Source of the DNA: Ophioderma brevispina
Lineage: Eukaryota > Echinodermata > Ophiuroidea > Amphilepidida > Ophiodermatidae
Length of the DNA stretch: 64,000 nucleotides
Direction of reading: 5' to 3'
Assembly: GCA_023653785.1 (NCBI GenBank)
Contig: JAMKCH010002883.1
Coordinates: 149,501-213,500, forward strand
The notes under the pieces are model-generated. The model did not search any database, was not told where the DNA came from, and was given only the letters and a program-made list of their open reading frames with translations. Made by a program: the position numbers and the translations under genes. Below, in pieces: positions 47,441 through 58,640 of this stretch. The first letter of the stretch is position 1, and each line of letters starts with the position of its first letter.

Positions 47441-47582
47441 CATTAATCTTAGATCGTGAAAAAAGAGTCTTGTGGAAGTGAAACATTACCAATCAGAAAT
47501 CATCGGCAAAACATTAATCTTAGATCGTGAAAAAAGAGTCTTGTGGAAGTGAAACATTACCAATCAAAAATCATCGGCAACA
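47441..47582. repeat. 71-bp tandem duplication, two near-identical copies
   Basis: The unit starts CATTAATCTTAGATCGTGAA and ends ATCATCGGCAA. The two copies differ by about one base (AATCAGAAATC versus AATCAAAAATC), so the duplication is recent or is an assembly artefact. Confidence 0.95.
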
Positions 47583-47699
47583 TAAAACGCCGCAGTTTAG
47601 GTAAAGGTAAATTTAAATTGATTGATTAGTTTTGAAATTTAGATTGAGCTTGATAGCACAATTATAGTGAAGCTGAATGTATACAACATCTATAATCTT

Positions 47700-47890
47700 A
47701 ACCCCCTGAGCACTACCACGCTATTTGATTGGTCAATTCATGGGGTTATATGATGTAATTAGTCATCCAGAGACATTGTTTAAAAGCGTTAAGCTTTAAA
47801 AGTGCATACAAAAGTATAGAAGGTCTATTGTGATTGGTTACTCAGAGGTTACATCACGTTATATCTAATTATGAGCCAATCATATAGAGG
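47700..47890 (+). repeat. GAGGACTACC dispersed repeat
   Basis: Starts near AACCCCCTGAGCACTACC and includes TATAGAAGGTCTATTGTG followed by ATTGGTTACTCA, both matched at 19757-19905. An inverted ATTGGTCAATTCATG / ATTATGAGCCAAT pair within it hints at terminal inverted repeats. Confidence 0.5.
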
Positions 47891-49453
47891 TCTTTCACCT
47901 CACTCATGCATAACCTATAACAAAAGATGTTAGTTCCCGTAGTATTCGTCATTCAGATCAATTTAATACTCGACCTCAAAGTACTGTGCTATTCATAGTG
48001 TGACCCATACTTTTTGCATACATATCCAACAGTCATGTCGTTCTTTAGATTTAGAAAGGCTCCAGAAATTTGGAATGGACTGCCATTCCGGCAAGATGGC
48101 ACGTAATCCGAAAGGTGGAACCCTCTATTGTAAGAAAGGAAAGTCGAAAGACCTCAGGCAGGTAAATAATCTCTGATAACATTGAAAAAACAATATCAAA
48201 TAACACTATCAAACCCAGTTTGTTTCAATGAAAATTGCAAGAACTCGTACCTCGTCTGTTCGATTTGGTATGGTGTAACCACATTGGAAAATTAATCTCT
48301 CTGGTTATGGTAGCCTAAATGGCTGCAACAATACGCTCAAGATCCAATTTGTCCTTTAACTACAGACGGCTGCGAAAATGCAAACATTCTTCAAAATATG
48401 CTTTGTCAATGTGGTGTAACATCACCTGTCTACTCATTCAATTCTCAAAGTTAGAATTTCAATTCTCAAAAGTTATCGGATAAAATCTGGCATATCAGGG
48501 AAAAAGACTATTTGCAATTCTCCAGTAAACGCCAACAGATTCAAGAGAAAGTGATATCCTGCCGAACTATAATAAATGATGTTGTTCATTAAAAACTGTA
48601 GGCTATCACAAAACTACATGTCATCATGACAAATTTGACACATGCTGAATGAAATGGCTTTATCCCTAATTCAAGCGACGCACAAAAACGATTTCAGTTG
48701 TAGTCTGGTAATAAACTCTGATAACCTAAAGGCTTTTGAAATACTCCGGGAACAGAATCCTGGTTCCAGGGAGGTCACCAAAGCCAAAGACAAATACCCA
48801 TTAAGCCACATTCTAATCGTTTTGGTTGTAAAGTATCGTGGCGTACGCAGATGTACAAAAAAACTTGGTACCTGGATATAACCATTTGGAAGAAAGGGGA
48901 AGAAGAGAGAAAAGAAACGATAACAGGCTTATAAAGATAGTAACATCATCAAAGAAGACCTCAGAATCTGGTTGACCATCGTCTATGTGAGATATATTAC
49001 AATATCATCGGCACATCTATAGATCTAACTCACTATCACACATGAAAATTAGGATTTAAATTTCCGAATTCGTTCGAATCAGAAGTGGGTCAGAAGAAAG
49101 AAAATGTGGCTCAGATGGGTCACCTTATGGAAAACCACCCTAAATACTCATAATACCTTAGCATGCGGGAAAAGGGCTTATTGGTTTGTAAACACTGGTG
49201 GCACGGTAAGGCCGTTTGTCATGGGCAAGATAATCCATATTGCTGAATTGACAATAGACGCATCTTCTTAATTTCGTCTAAAAATGCACCCCCCCCCCCT
49301 TCCCCCCCCCGGTAAGGTTGGTAAATTGAATAGCATCGGCGTTTATACGCAGAAAAGAAGTTAGATCACGGTCTGGCAAACAACTTTCATGACTTCTGTT
49401 CATCGTTTTCATTTTCGAATTAAATCATGAAATATACGATCAAAGTTAATTAA

Positions 49454-49735
49454 AGGGCATTTCCATGATCCACAACCTCGTCCCCCCTGATTTACCTAGA
49501 AAAGTTGAGATTTGTATATCCTGAACCGTTAGCATTAGTAATAAATGTGTACCAAACATAACGGTGCAAATTCGGTCGTTATCTGTAAGAAATTTGCAAT
49601 CTGTACAGAACAGTGGCCTATGGAACCCTGGGAGGAAAACAAGATTTGCTATTAACACCAAAACGCAAGCTCGGGTCAAATCAAATTTTGTGGAAATACG
49701 CTTTTCTCTGGTGAACCGTAATAAAACAGAGCACT
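49454..49735 (+). mobile_element. TTAA-flanked MITE, family 1
   Basis: TTAA is intact at both sides (49450-49453 and 49736-49739). The left end AGGGCATTTCCATGATCCAC matches the inverted right end of the copy at 23677-24006, and CCTCGTCCCC with CCTAGA matches 8443. The right terminus is shortened to GAGCACT. At 282 bp it is the shortest copy; the interior differs from other copies after the first 80 bp. Confidence 0.8.
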
Positions 49736-49739
49736 TTAA

Positions 49740-50330
49740 GCACACAGTGCGCCCAAGGGTTATTATTCGTAAACCGATGATAGGTATTTTGCATTTTAGA
49801 TCATAAAAACTAGCTCAATCCAGATAATCGATAATAGGGAATCTGCAGTGCCTTGTCCTCTGCCCCACCGGGCGTTTATTGAAATCAATAGCTCTATTAT
49901 TTGCTGGAGTCAATGTTAGTATGATAATGAAGTATGTCACTAATATTCAAGGAGGAAATCAGGGAACAATTTGATTATTTTAAAGATTTGAATTTCCCAC
50001 ACTATTGGAACGATATCATATCTACTATTTTTTCTATGCAAGAGAATCATTACTCGAAGTTCTTATCCGAGCATTTTTTTCCTTGATCCCATGGCCTATT
50101 CATGTAAAGTGGTAACTATGACTCGCTATTTATAAGGAAGGTAGACACTAGTGTACACCTCAGCTGATCCTTTGGCAGGCTGAAGATCAAAAGAAGGTGA
50201 GCAGCTGACTATATTTGCTTGTTTAATATCTTAAAAAGATATTAAAATAGAGACAACTATTCATCTAGTGGCATAATGCTTCATATTTATGTTATAATCT
50301 GTTGACACTGTTTTCACGTTTCCCATACAT
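49740..50330. other. Non-coding stretch, nothing recognised
   Basis: No repeat or gene recognised. A small AATATCTTAAAAAGATATT palindrome lies at about 50227-50245, downstream (minus strand) of the exon candidate that follows. Confidence 0.4.
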
Positions 50331-50554
50331 TTAGTCTCGCAATAGTCTAAACCCATCGGTGAGTACTCTCTTGTTCAATTTGATAAAGCAATCATAACAA
50401 AAGTTTTTTCCTTTTTTCTGATTAAAACAGCCCATGTTCTTCGTCAAGAGAGTGTTTACCGCATACCCTCCGTCCAATGAAAGAACACGTTGGCCTTTGG
50501 CATGAATAATTGCGCCGTAAGGAGCTTGATATTCGTCTTTTCGCGATGGGCGCT
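50331..50554 (-). CDS. Candidate terminal coding exon
   Basis: On the minus strand a strong acceptor (TCTTTCTTGGATTCTTTCTCACAG, AG at 50556-50555) is followed by a 74-codon open frame to a TAA. The peptide has ordinary protein composition (KDEYQAPYGAIIHAKGQRV, LSLDGGYAVNTLLTKNMGCF, CYDCFIKLNKRVLTDGFRLL) and is richer in G/C than its surroundings. No family is recognised. The exon needs one base from the previous exon to complete its first codon. It could be joined to the candidate at 51387-51635; the only in-phase donor I see there is weak. Confidence 0.4.
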
Positions 50555-50898
50555 CTGTGAGAAAGAATCCAAGAAAGATGGGTGTCAACAAGATGACGAT
50601 TTAAAGAGTCGACGATTGTGTGGGTAAGTTAGACTAGGTGTAAAAGGCACTGTCCTTGATCAACAGTAAAAAATCTGAAGTTGGCGAGTGTTAAAAGGTA
50701 ATGCATGCCTGGTATAGCACAGAAACATAGTTGTCTTAACATTAACTCTTCTTTTTTAGCTGTTGACTTATCTGGGGAATAGGACATCATCTTTCAAAGC
50801 CCGAAAGTTGTAGATATTTGTATTAGTATGCAACGGGTTGTAAGTTCCTGAACAGCGCAAGGTCTTTCTTTTGGTGGCTGTCTGGACTCAATTTCAGT

Positions 50899-51222
50899 GG
50901 CGGACGAGCAGTCAATCCAGAGGGGTTTAAATTCCCAAGTAGGCGCAGAGGGGTTGAGATGAATGAAATGAAATTGAAAGGGAAAATTCGTAAAGTCGTG
51001 TGGTTGATTCCTCAATTTTAATTGGAGGACATAAAAAAAAGTTATAACTTGATGAATGCGAACGAAATTTGACGAATTGTAATTTAATTTTGCCAAATTT
51101 AGGCTAAAAGAGGAGGTCAAAAAATTCCCGGAAAAAGAGGGTGAAATTCATGGTTTGGGTCCATATCGTTCCCGCTTTGTCAGCACAGAGGGGGCACTGC
51201 CCCCCGGTTGGTACGCCAATTG
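50899..51222. mobile_element. Possible hAT-like MITE (CAGTGGCGGA end)
   Basis: The left end CAGTGGCGGACGAGCAG is typical of hAT-type termini. On the right, ACTGCCCCCCGGTTGGTACG followed by CCAATTG has a complementary CGCCA core. There is no clear 8-bp target duplication, and pairing of the ends is poor. It would lie in the intron between the two exon candidates. A solo end is an alternative. Confidence 0.3.
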
Positions 51223-51386
51223 AAAGTTAACGGTAAAGTATAAAGAATAGACAGTGACCTTGTACACGAGGCCTATTAGATCATGGAGGTAGGAGAAGGA
51301 GAGGTAGGGAGAGAAGGAGAAAGAAGAAAGTTTCCCTAATTGCATTTACGCAACCGCCGAGTATCCCAATGATATCACTTGGCACT

Positions 51387-51635
51387 TCATTGTAAGAAGC
51401 ATAGACCAAAAAAAGGGCGCTTTCGGCAGGAGAAGTACTCTTTCAGGTCGATGATCATCGCCGACAGAAGCCGGGCACGCTCAGTTGAAAAGATATGACT
51501 TTGCGCAGAACAGGATATCCCGATGCGCAGAGTGGTTTTGTTACATGTGGAGACGAAAAACAAAGAGATTGAGGCGATTACAGCCGAAATTATGAGTATT
51601 TCAGTTTTTGTTTCCAAAAAAATCGGAGATAGCAT
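51387..51635 (-). CDS. Candidate first exon: N-terminal membrane-anchored protein
   Basis: A minus-strand ATG in good context (A at -3) opens an 82-codon frame to TGA. Residues 12-30 (EILIISAVIASISLFFV) form one hydrophobic segment shortly after the start, as in signal anchors of type II membrane proteins. The rest is hydrophilic with Cys residues (CNKTTLRIGISCSAQ, RARLLSAMIIDLKEYFSC). It may be a complete 82-residue microprotein or a first exon spliced near TTTTTTG|GTCTAT to 50554, which would keep the frame open; that donor is weak. No known family. Confidence 0.35.
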   Translation of the reverse strand: MLSPIFLETKTEILIISAVIASISLFFVSTCNKTTLRIGISCSAQSHIFSTERARLLSAMIIDLKEYFSCRKRPFFGLCFLQ

Positions 51636-51721
51636 TGTCCTAATGATGAGTTACATGATTTTAGTTTGAAACTTGATGTTTTGAAAAACGCCGTATTTCT
51701 TAAAGTAGATATTTGGAGACG

Positions 51722-52740
51722 AAATTAACTTGAAGTGGGAAGAAAAATGCCGTTTCTAGGACAATGGGACACCAACCTTGGACAGTGCCCGGAGTTGCCA
51801 GTTTTCCTCAATTTGGGGCCGAAGTTGGTCATATTTACCACAGAAGTAATGTTAGTAAGCAGATATGCGTTAACAATTGTTCATTTGTTATAAAAGCCTC
51901 AAATTTGGCAGAGAGGTAGAGAATTAATTTTGGAAAACAATTGGATATGGAACACCTGCACAGGTCAAGTTAAATGTCACCTAGAGGTCACAAAAGGTCA
52001 ATGATGTCAAAATACATTAAAACATGCCAGAATACGGTGCGTAACTCTAAAACATCATAAACATTCTCATGGATCTATTTGTGACATCATTCGCTTAAGC
52101 ACATACGGTCTTCTTATTAAGCGGACACGAGATTTTATTGAGGATACAATTGTAAAAATTTGCGCTGTGTTTAGAATATAACGAGGAAATTTCGTTGTAG
52201 GATTATTGAACAAAGAAAAGAAAAACAAAAAACACTAAGTTTGAACTCCCCTGCTGTCCTGATCGGCCCCATAAAACAAACATACTCGGATAGCTGTCAT
52301 GCACGACAGAAAACAAAAGCATGAATGAAGCGCATTGTTAAATCTTGTAAAATTGTTTTAAAAAATGGGAGGGAGGGGGCATATTGTTGCTGTGGAAATT
52401 GTCCTTTATCTCTTTAAGCTTAATACATCAACATAACCATGAACATGTTCATTGAGATGATACAGCGGACCTAGCTCACGAGGATAATTTCGGTGAATTG
52501 TTTTGAAACATGGCGATGGGACCGTACCATTTTAACACATTACTTTTACAGGATCATGTGCTTAAAATATGTTATTTTCTCTGAAGTGAAAATCGGGAAC
52601 ATAGCCAAGGGTCTCATTTATGTCACCAAAAAAGTGTGGCCAACTTCGGGACAAAATGAAAACGGGCAACTTCGGACACTGTGAAGTGTGGTGCCATGTT
52701 TAAGATATCGGCTATTTTCTTCCAAGTCAATGTAATAATC
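51722..52740. mobile_element. Long-TIR non-autonomous DNA element (~1 kb)
   Basis: The left end (AACTTGAAGTGGGAAGAAAAATG, ACACCAACCTTGGACAGTGC, CCGGAGTTGCCAGTTTTCC, GGCCGAAGTTGG) is mirrored at the right end (CCAACTTCGGGACAAAATG, CGGGCAACTTCGGACACTG, TGAAGTGTGGTGCCATG, CTTCCAAGTCAATG). The arms are about 110 bp with indels, and the interior of about 800 bp has no coding capacity. No target duplication could be fixed because the outer ends fade. This may be a foldback or Mutator-like MITE; the class is uncertain. Confidence 0.7.
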
Positions 52741-53484
52741 TTAGGAACGTGCTATCTCGCTTTCTAATTAATGACCACAAAATGATCCCCGAAAATGATC
52801 TGGTTTTACCTTGAGAGATTGACGGTGACGTGGTTCCATGGCTAAAATAAATCAACACTCAGTATTTAATTGTAAAATTTATGCCAAGTTTCATGCTTTG
52901 ATCAAGAAATTGCACAATTCTTACCCATTATGTCGCTATCTGCCTAACTATGGACATCGATGCAATGTTGATGCACATGCTATCAGCATCAATATCGATC
53001 TCGTGTTGTATTGTTCCAATACAATAGTTTTACGACCTTGTTTTACGGGGGGCGGGCGATGATCATGGTCAAAGAGGATTTTGTGGACAGAGCTTTCTTC
53101 TTCTCTCCTACCTCCATGATTAGATAAGTACTGAATCAAATGATGCGTGCAGCACACAATGGGAACAAAATAGGCGGGTGGCCGGTGGGATCTCCACAAC
53201 AATGGGACGCTATAAATCCATGACACCGGCCGTATGTCGGAGTATTTTAATATCGGTTTTAATTCACAAAACTATATATTTACCGCCGGTGTGAAAGTCG
53301 TAGATTAGTCCTGGCGTGTAACTCTAGCATCTAAGGCCAAGGTCCATCCGAAATCATTTGGGACCATTCTCTTACTAACGCTGAGAAAAAGTAGCATGCT
53401 TTTATAAAAGCAAACTTGGTTTAACCCTTTCTATACTCACATGTAGTGCGATAGGCTTGTCGTGTGTAATATACCTTGTGTATA
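52741..53484. other. Non-coding stretch with possible MITE fragments
   Basis: TGACACCGGCC (about 53219) and CCGGTGTGAAAGT (about 53286) match ends of the CCGGTGTGA family and face away from each other, so they may be ends of two decayed copies. The rest is not recognised. Confidence 0.35.
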
Positions 53485-54623
53485 CAGTGTGAGTCAATAA
53501 AAACCCTACATTCAGGAAATATTTTTTCTTCAAAGGTTAAACATTATTCTTGCTTGAATGTTTGCTTTGGTTGTTTGCAAAGATAAATAGGCTATCAGAA
53601 GATTTTTATTTGGTGTCTTTCGGACTTTGGGTTCAGAAACTGTGTCAATTTTGCGGAGAGACCTAAAAATTCAGTGTGGCCGATTTTAGCCATACAATGC
53701 GGAGAGACTGACACCGACGTATACCATAACACATTATAGCAAAGATAATTCACACATGCAATTTCAGTTGGTATCGATTTCTTCTTGACCAAAACATCAC
53801 TTTGAATAAAATGGTCTATTGTGTAACAATTATAAGTAAAATATCTTCAACAAATTAAATTACTATTGTTCAATCATAAAGAGTCGGTTATTGAAAATCA
53901 CACCATATCAATGTTTCAGTTCATGAACATAATGGAACTGCTCAGAGATTTTTGTTTTACATCTCTAAGGTAAATTAGTTTTGCACAAATACAGTATACT
54001 CAGCGTCCATACATTGCGAGAAGAACTAAAGATGAAGTTTTCTTCAAATAAATTGGTATTAAACTTAAAACTCAATATCGCACTGTTTTTCAAGGTGAAT
54101 ACAAAATGGTTTCACCTTGGATCCCAAGTTAGGTTAAAAGCACGAAATCTTGCTGATCCAAAGTAAATTGTGGTCTTACACCAGCTATCTTGACTTTCTT
54201 ATTTGGGAATTTTAACATTTTGTTCACTCAGCATTTTCTTTTGTAATCTCCGGGATATTATTTTTATAATCTTTGAATTATTCTCCTACCTTCTATTGTT
54301 TAACAATACTTTAATGTTAAATGTTTTTACTCAAACCACTGCTGAAGAACATGTTCCTCTATGTAAACGATGCATCTTGTACATGTTACTCTATGTAAAC
54401 GATGCATCTTTGTTTGGCTCAAAATCCGCCAAACAGGATTTTTAAGTCTTTCAGCAAAATAGGCATAACTTCTTCCTCCAAAGTCCAAATGACACCAAAT
54501 AAACGTTTTCTGAAAGCCTGTTTATCCCTCTTTATAGCCAAATCAAACATTTGAGCAAAAATATTTCTTAGCTATTTTAATTATTTTTTATTCTGAATGT
54601 AGGGTTTTTATTGACTCACACTG
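53485..54623 (+). mobile_element. Tc1/mariner-type element, decayed (1.14 kb)
   Basis: Perfect inverted termini of about 31 bp (left CAGTGTGAGTCAATAAAAAC then CCTACATTCAG; right the reverse complement ending TTTTATTGACTCACACTG) are flanked by TA dinucleotides, the target of this superfamily. Inside, a frame near 54090-54165 reads KWFHLGSQV…ARNLADP, which resembles the DE-WFHL-G-VN-QN-R-WA-P block of IS630/Tc1/mariner transposases, and FRTLGSETVSILRRDLK occurs near 53620. The frame is broken and the aspartate of the DE motif is replaced (NTKW), so the copy is inactive. Confidence 0.75.
54352..54412. repeat. Short tandem duplication inside the mariner element
   Basis: CTCTATGTAAACGATGCATCTT occurs twice, 34 bp apart and identical. 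The second unit interrupts the transposase remnant and is probably replication slippage after the element died. Confidence 0.85.
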
Positions 54624-56010
54624 TATAGATAATTATGAATAATACGAAAATAACGGTACAGGATAGGTTATCACATTGCTGACGGCAAGGTGTAGAAAGA
54701 AGTTTTGTGATCTAGTTATTCCACTTCTTATTAAAAAAAATAAACGTCTTCTTGAGATATGTGTATGAAAATTTCCTTTGAAATCTCTACACCTTAGTAG
54801 TGATATTGAACGCAATATTCAGAGACCGCATTCTGTCAATCACACACTCAAAACTGACCGCTGTCCCCTACTGTTGCATCAACATGACACTAACGTGTGA
54901 TCTTATGAATTAAATAGGAAAGCTGCCATGTGGAACTGCAAAAAATAAGCCGTAAATCGTACTCATTTTAAGGTAGTTATTGCAAACATTTAAGCTCATA
55001 ATGTATTGTTACATTCTCCAATGCATTACGAACATCACCATGCTCACGATACGTATGCCTGCATGTGTTTGTAGGGCGAATGTAAAATTCCATAAAGTTT
55101 GTCCCTGTTACAGGAATTCGAGCTCGTGGGAAAGGAGCAAAATTCGTATTGCACTTTGTCGAATGCGAAAATAGTCACTTTCTTGAGGGGGGGGGGGCGC
55201 TGTTGCGTAACGATACTAACAGCTTCCGCTAATCAGTGAACGAATCTTGGCAAAAAGAAAGGATGCATATCAAACAGCTTTAACACAATTCCACTTCTTC
55301 AACGTGTCCTTTATGAACAAGGCTATCAAAAGCCCTCTTTGGTATATACATCTGTTCCAGCCAAGACCGACAAAGATACTTCTTTACTTTGTTCGAAATT
55401 ACTTGACTTTGAAGTAGCCTACCAGACACTAAAGGACACGATCAATTTCACCCTCACCCACACCACGTGAACACGATTTAAGTGTCTTACTATGTTTCGT
55501 TGCAGTAAGATAAAATAAATGAATTAAGGAAACACAAATAAGAAGAAGCTCTATATTTGCAATTTAGACAATGGATCCAACAGGAACAAATGAGTCAATG
55601 CAGCATCGGTAAGGTTCAACGAGGTACCCACATTGACATGACAATAAACATTGTTTACAACATTACATTCGAGATTATCTATAAAACAAACTCAAGTAAA
55701 CGTTGGTGATTATTTTACTAATTAGATCAAGCTTACTACACTTGTGGCGAAAGAATGAAATTACAACCTTTAAAAAACCCACAAACCAAATTTAAAAACA
55801 AACCAAACATGTTTGTTAAAAACGATAATTTTAAATGCGCATCACTTCATTGTTCCGTTCTTTTGGTGTCATTTAAATGATTTCCACTGAAAGATTAGAA
55901 ATGTCTCCACTGATGTCAACAACGATGTTTGCACAATTGTTAGGGGCGTGGTGAATGTCGTCAAAAAAAAACATTTAGATAGTGGAACTAATAAATTGTT
56001 AGGTACTTAA
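54624..56010. other. Non-coding stretch, nothing recognised
   Basis: No gene or element recognised. A G10-11 run lies at about 55187-55197. Confidence 0.5.
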
Positions 56011-56584
56011 AACGACATAATGGCATAAAAATATTCAGACAAGTAATTAAAGGACCCTTACTGAAACACTTTCCACAAATTGAAAACAATTCCGGAATGT
56101 TTACATTCTGTAAAACGTAAAACAGGAAAAGTTCCAGAGGGGGGAGGTGCATTCGTTGGCATTTCTTTCTGGAAAAAAAATGTGCTAACATTACTGCCAG
56201 CATTTACTCTTAAACTTAAAAACATCTGTCCATCGCTCCAGACATTGTATTGTATATGTGGTATCCCGGCTAATCCATCTTTCACTTGCCAGATCACTAT
56301 CTTACTACAAGCCTAAAATTACAATGCCTGAATCCTGGTCGGAATGCTTGCTGATTGGTGTCACAAAACATGCTAGATACACGGTAAATTCTTCCAGGAT
56401 GTCAATACCTTGGTTTTCTGTTCCAGCAACTTTGCCACGAACTGCCACCTTCCCCTCTGGAACTCACCGTTTTTTGGCGTTTTTACAGAATGTAAACATC
56501 CAAATTGTTTTCAACTTGTGGAAGTGATTCAGTTAGGGTCTTTTTCATTATGTCCTAACTTTTATTTTATGCCATTATGTCGCT
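56011..56584. mobile_element. TTAA MITE, family 3 (ACGACATAATGGCATAAAA termini, long TIRs)
   Basis: TTAA copies at 56007-56010 and 56585-56588 flank a 574-bp element. The termini AACGACATAATGGCATAAAA and TTTTATGCCATTATGTCGCT are almost perfect inverts. Pairing continues inward through ACTGAAACACTTTCCACAA / TTGTGGAAGTGATTCAGT, CAATTCC(N)GAATGTTTACATTCTGTAAAA and GTTCCAGAGGGG for about 150 bp per side. It carries no transposase. Only one copy was seen in the window. Confidence 0.9.
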
Positions 56585-56760
56585 TTAACGGTAATTGTTG
56601 AGTATGTTTTTTGCAAAAGTTTAAACCTCTCTTTATATTAACTGTTTCATAAGGGGCTAGACAAAATATTAACCACTCAGTTCGATGTTTTTTCCTCATT
56701 AGAAGTTTCAATGGAATTTTTAAGCGTATATTGATCACAAACTATTTTTAAGAGAACTAA

Positions 56761-56933
56761 AAAAACAGCTTGAATGTATTTTGCAAAACCCATTATTGCA
56801 GATTCTATTACCTCTACCATTACCACCTCTGCCTGCCATTATGAAAATGCCGCAATTCTGTTGGTCCAGTTTTGCTTCCCATTATTCTGCAATAATGGGT
56901 GCCAATGCCTTTCGCTTAAAGAAGCTGTTTTGT
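56761..56933. mobile_element. Small MITE (AAAACAGCTT termini)
   Basis: The left end AAAAACAGCTTGAATG through TTGCAAAACCCATTATTGCAG is mirrored on the right by CTGCAATAATGGGTGCCAATG through AAGAAGCTGTTTT. The arms are about 45 bp. The element is 173 bp. No target duplication is obvious. Confidence 0.65.
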
Positions 56934-57932
56934 AATAGAATAGCAGATAAATAAAAGGGTTTGCAGTGTCATTTTAGGGACTCATAATGTAATCACTTGG
57001 CCAGAAACTTTCAAATCAATGGGCTCGGCTGTGCCTCGCCTATTACTTAGTTTTCCTGACCTCGTACACCTTATTCACGGCCATAAATGACACTGGCAAC
57101 CCTTTATTCCTTAAATATGGGGGTAGTTAATTGACCAATCATAATGCTGTGCATTTCCATGATGGGCAGTAGATGTAAGAGAATGTAGCAATTGTATGAT
57201 TTTTACCTTGTATTTGACTACATAAAGGTCAAAGTAAAAGTTGTTTTTGATTTGCTTATATTTTCAATAATAAATCTAGGCCGAATTCCTTATTTGCTCC
57301 AAGAAATAACAAATTTCACAATTTTGTGCAAAGAAATCTGCTCCGTTTTTAAAGCTTAACATCATTACAACAAAGGGGTTCTCGAACCACTCGTGTCGCC
57401 TGCTTCGCGGATCTAAATTTCCTTCACTCTCTGCTCTCTGCAGCACATAGACCTCATATGAACTTTGATCTTGGTAATGTGACCTTTGACCATATCATAC
57501 ATGTAAGTGGTGACCTATGACGTGAGTTTGGTGGCAATAGAGTAGGCGGGGCCTTTCGATTTTTAGGGACACCTGACAATTGTGAAATCTCTCGATGCTG
57601 AAAAGATAAACAGGTATTTTTTTCACAACAGGAGGCGTAAGCTTTCAGTATTATGGATTAAAGCCGACCGTTTGATATAGATGGTCTCTTAAAGCGGCAC
57701 TGGCACATTGTTCACAAATATGAAATTTCTTTCTTTTCTTTTCTTCAATTTGCTCTCAAAATGATAGTCTAGGCCCATTGGAAGAATAGAGATACATTTT
57801 TACACAACATAAAAATAACATCTCAAAAACAGATAAGGAGGGGTTTCTTCAGAGGTAAAAGCATCCCAGTAATTTGTAGGCTAACCTTTTTTAAGTTTTC
57901 ATAACTTTAATATTAAAATCAATAAAGTGTAT
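56934..57932. other. Non-coding stretch, nothing recognised
   Basis: No gene or paired repeat seen. A lone TTAAAGCGGCACTGGCAC near 57692 looks like a TTAA-type end, but no partner was found. Confidence 0.45.
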
Positions 57933-58258
57933 ATTCATGAATATCTAGACTCGTACTCACTGATTAAACCACAAAGGTTACAGACCGGTCAAACAAGGGT
58001 GCCATTGCATGGGAAACATGCCATACGGCGTGCGTTTTCTTGTGTTAAACGCCATTTCCGTCGTCTGCTGAAATTAATTATGCGCCGGCGACATTAATTA
58101 TAAAATCGTTTCTGTTTACCCATATAAGGACGCTGATTTGGTCTTAAATCATTTCAGGTGAGGGCTTATATAAAAGCTTTACAAACCATGCGAAAATATC
58201 GATTTTGAAAATCTTGAGGGCGCACTCTTTTTCAAATGTTGCCAGTGTCTCTTAAATT
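57933..58258 (+). repeat. Dispersed repeat shared with 33434-33880, copy 2
   Basis: Matches the 33-kb copy block by block but without the palindromic MITE, so it represents the uninterrupted form (about 325 bp). Within it, ATTAATTATGCGCCGGCGACATTAATTAT is a short local inverted repeat absent from the other copy. Confidence 0.7.
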
Positions 58259-58477
58259 CCTAAATGTGTACGAACCTTCTAAACGCCTGATTTGTGCTGG
58301 TATTAAAATTCCTAATTTGGTTATTGCTATTCTAATTTGTATCATTTTATGAACGAGTTTTTTTAATTATGACATGTGTTTACCTTCTGTGTGAAGAATT
58401 AAATGTTCCGACTTCCATATTTTAGAAGATAATTTTTAAAAATAGTCCAAAATAGTCCAAACAAAAATAAAGTTACT

Positions 58478-58640
58478 GAAGAGATCATTTCTCGGCTCCC
58501 ATTCTCTGTAGGCTTATGGAATGCCCTTCCTGCTCTGTACATCGAACCAGGCCTTGCAGAGTTTCAAAAGGGAGGTTAATCGCTATCTTGGCGCCATCCG
58601 TCAGCGTTACTAATTAATAACATCTGTTAATTGCCTTGAC
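58478..58640 (+). mobile_element. LINE fragment, extreme 3' end of ORF2 and 3' UTR
   Basis: The + frame 58478-58579 reads ISRLPFSVGLWNALPALYIE, PGLAEFQKGG and a stop, matching the terminal SFFPRTI-LWNALP----P-LA-FK block of CR1/Jockey/L2-type LINEs. CATAAAGAAGATATATAAAA downstream may be UTR. Only about 30 codons survive, so this is a heavily truncated dead copy, in opposite orientation to the LINE at 40.6-41.0 kb. Confidence 0.6.

Larger units (their letters stand above)
46329..49453. other. Non-coding stretch with minor repeats
   Basis: No gene recognised. Separate entries cover a 71-bp tandem pair and a dispersed repeat. A weak LINE-end-like phrase (APEIWNGLPF) occurs at about 48060 (+). 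A poly-C double run lies at about 49287-49312. Confidence 0.45.

Noticed and set aside
48030..48110. LINE-end-like phrase APEIWNGLPF
   Set aside because: Too short, with no supporting upstream reverse transcriptase block; kept only as a remark.
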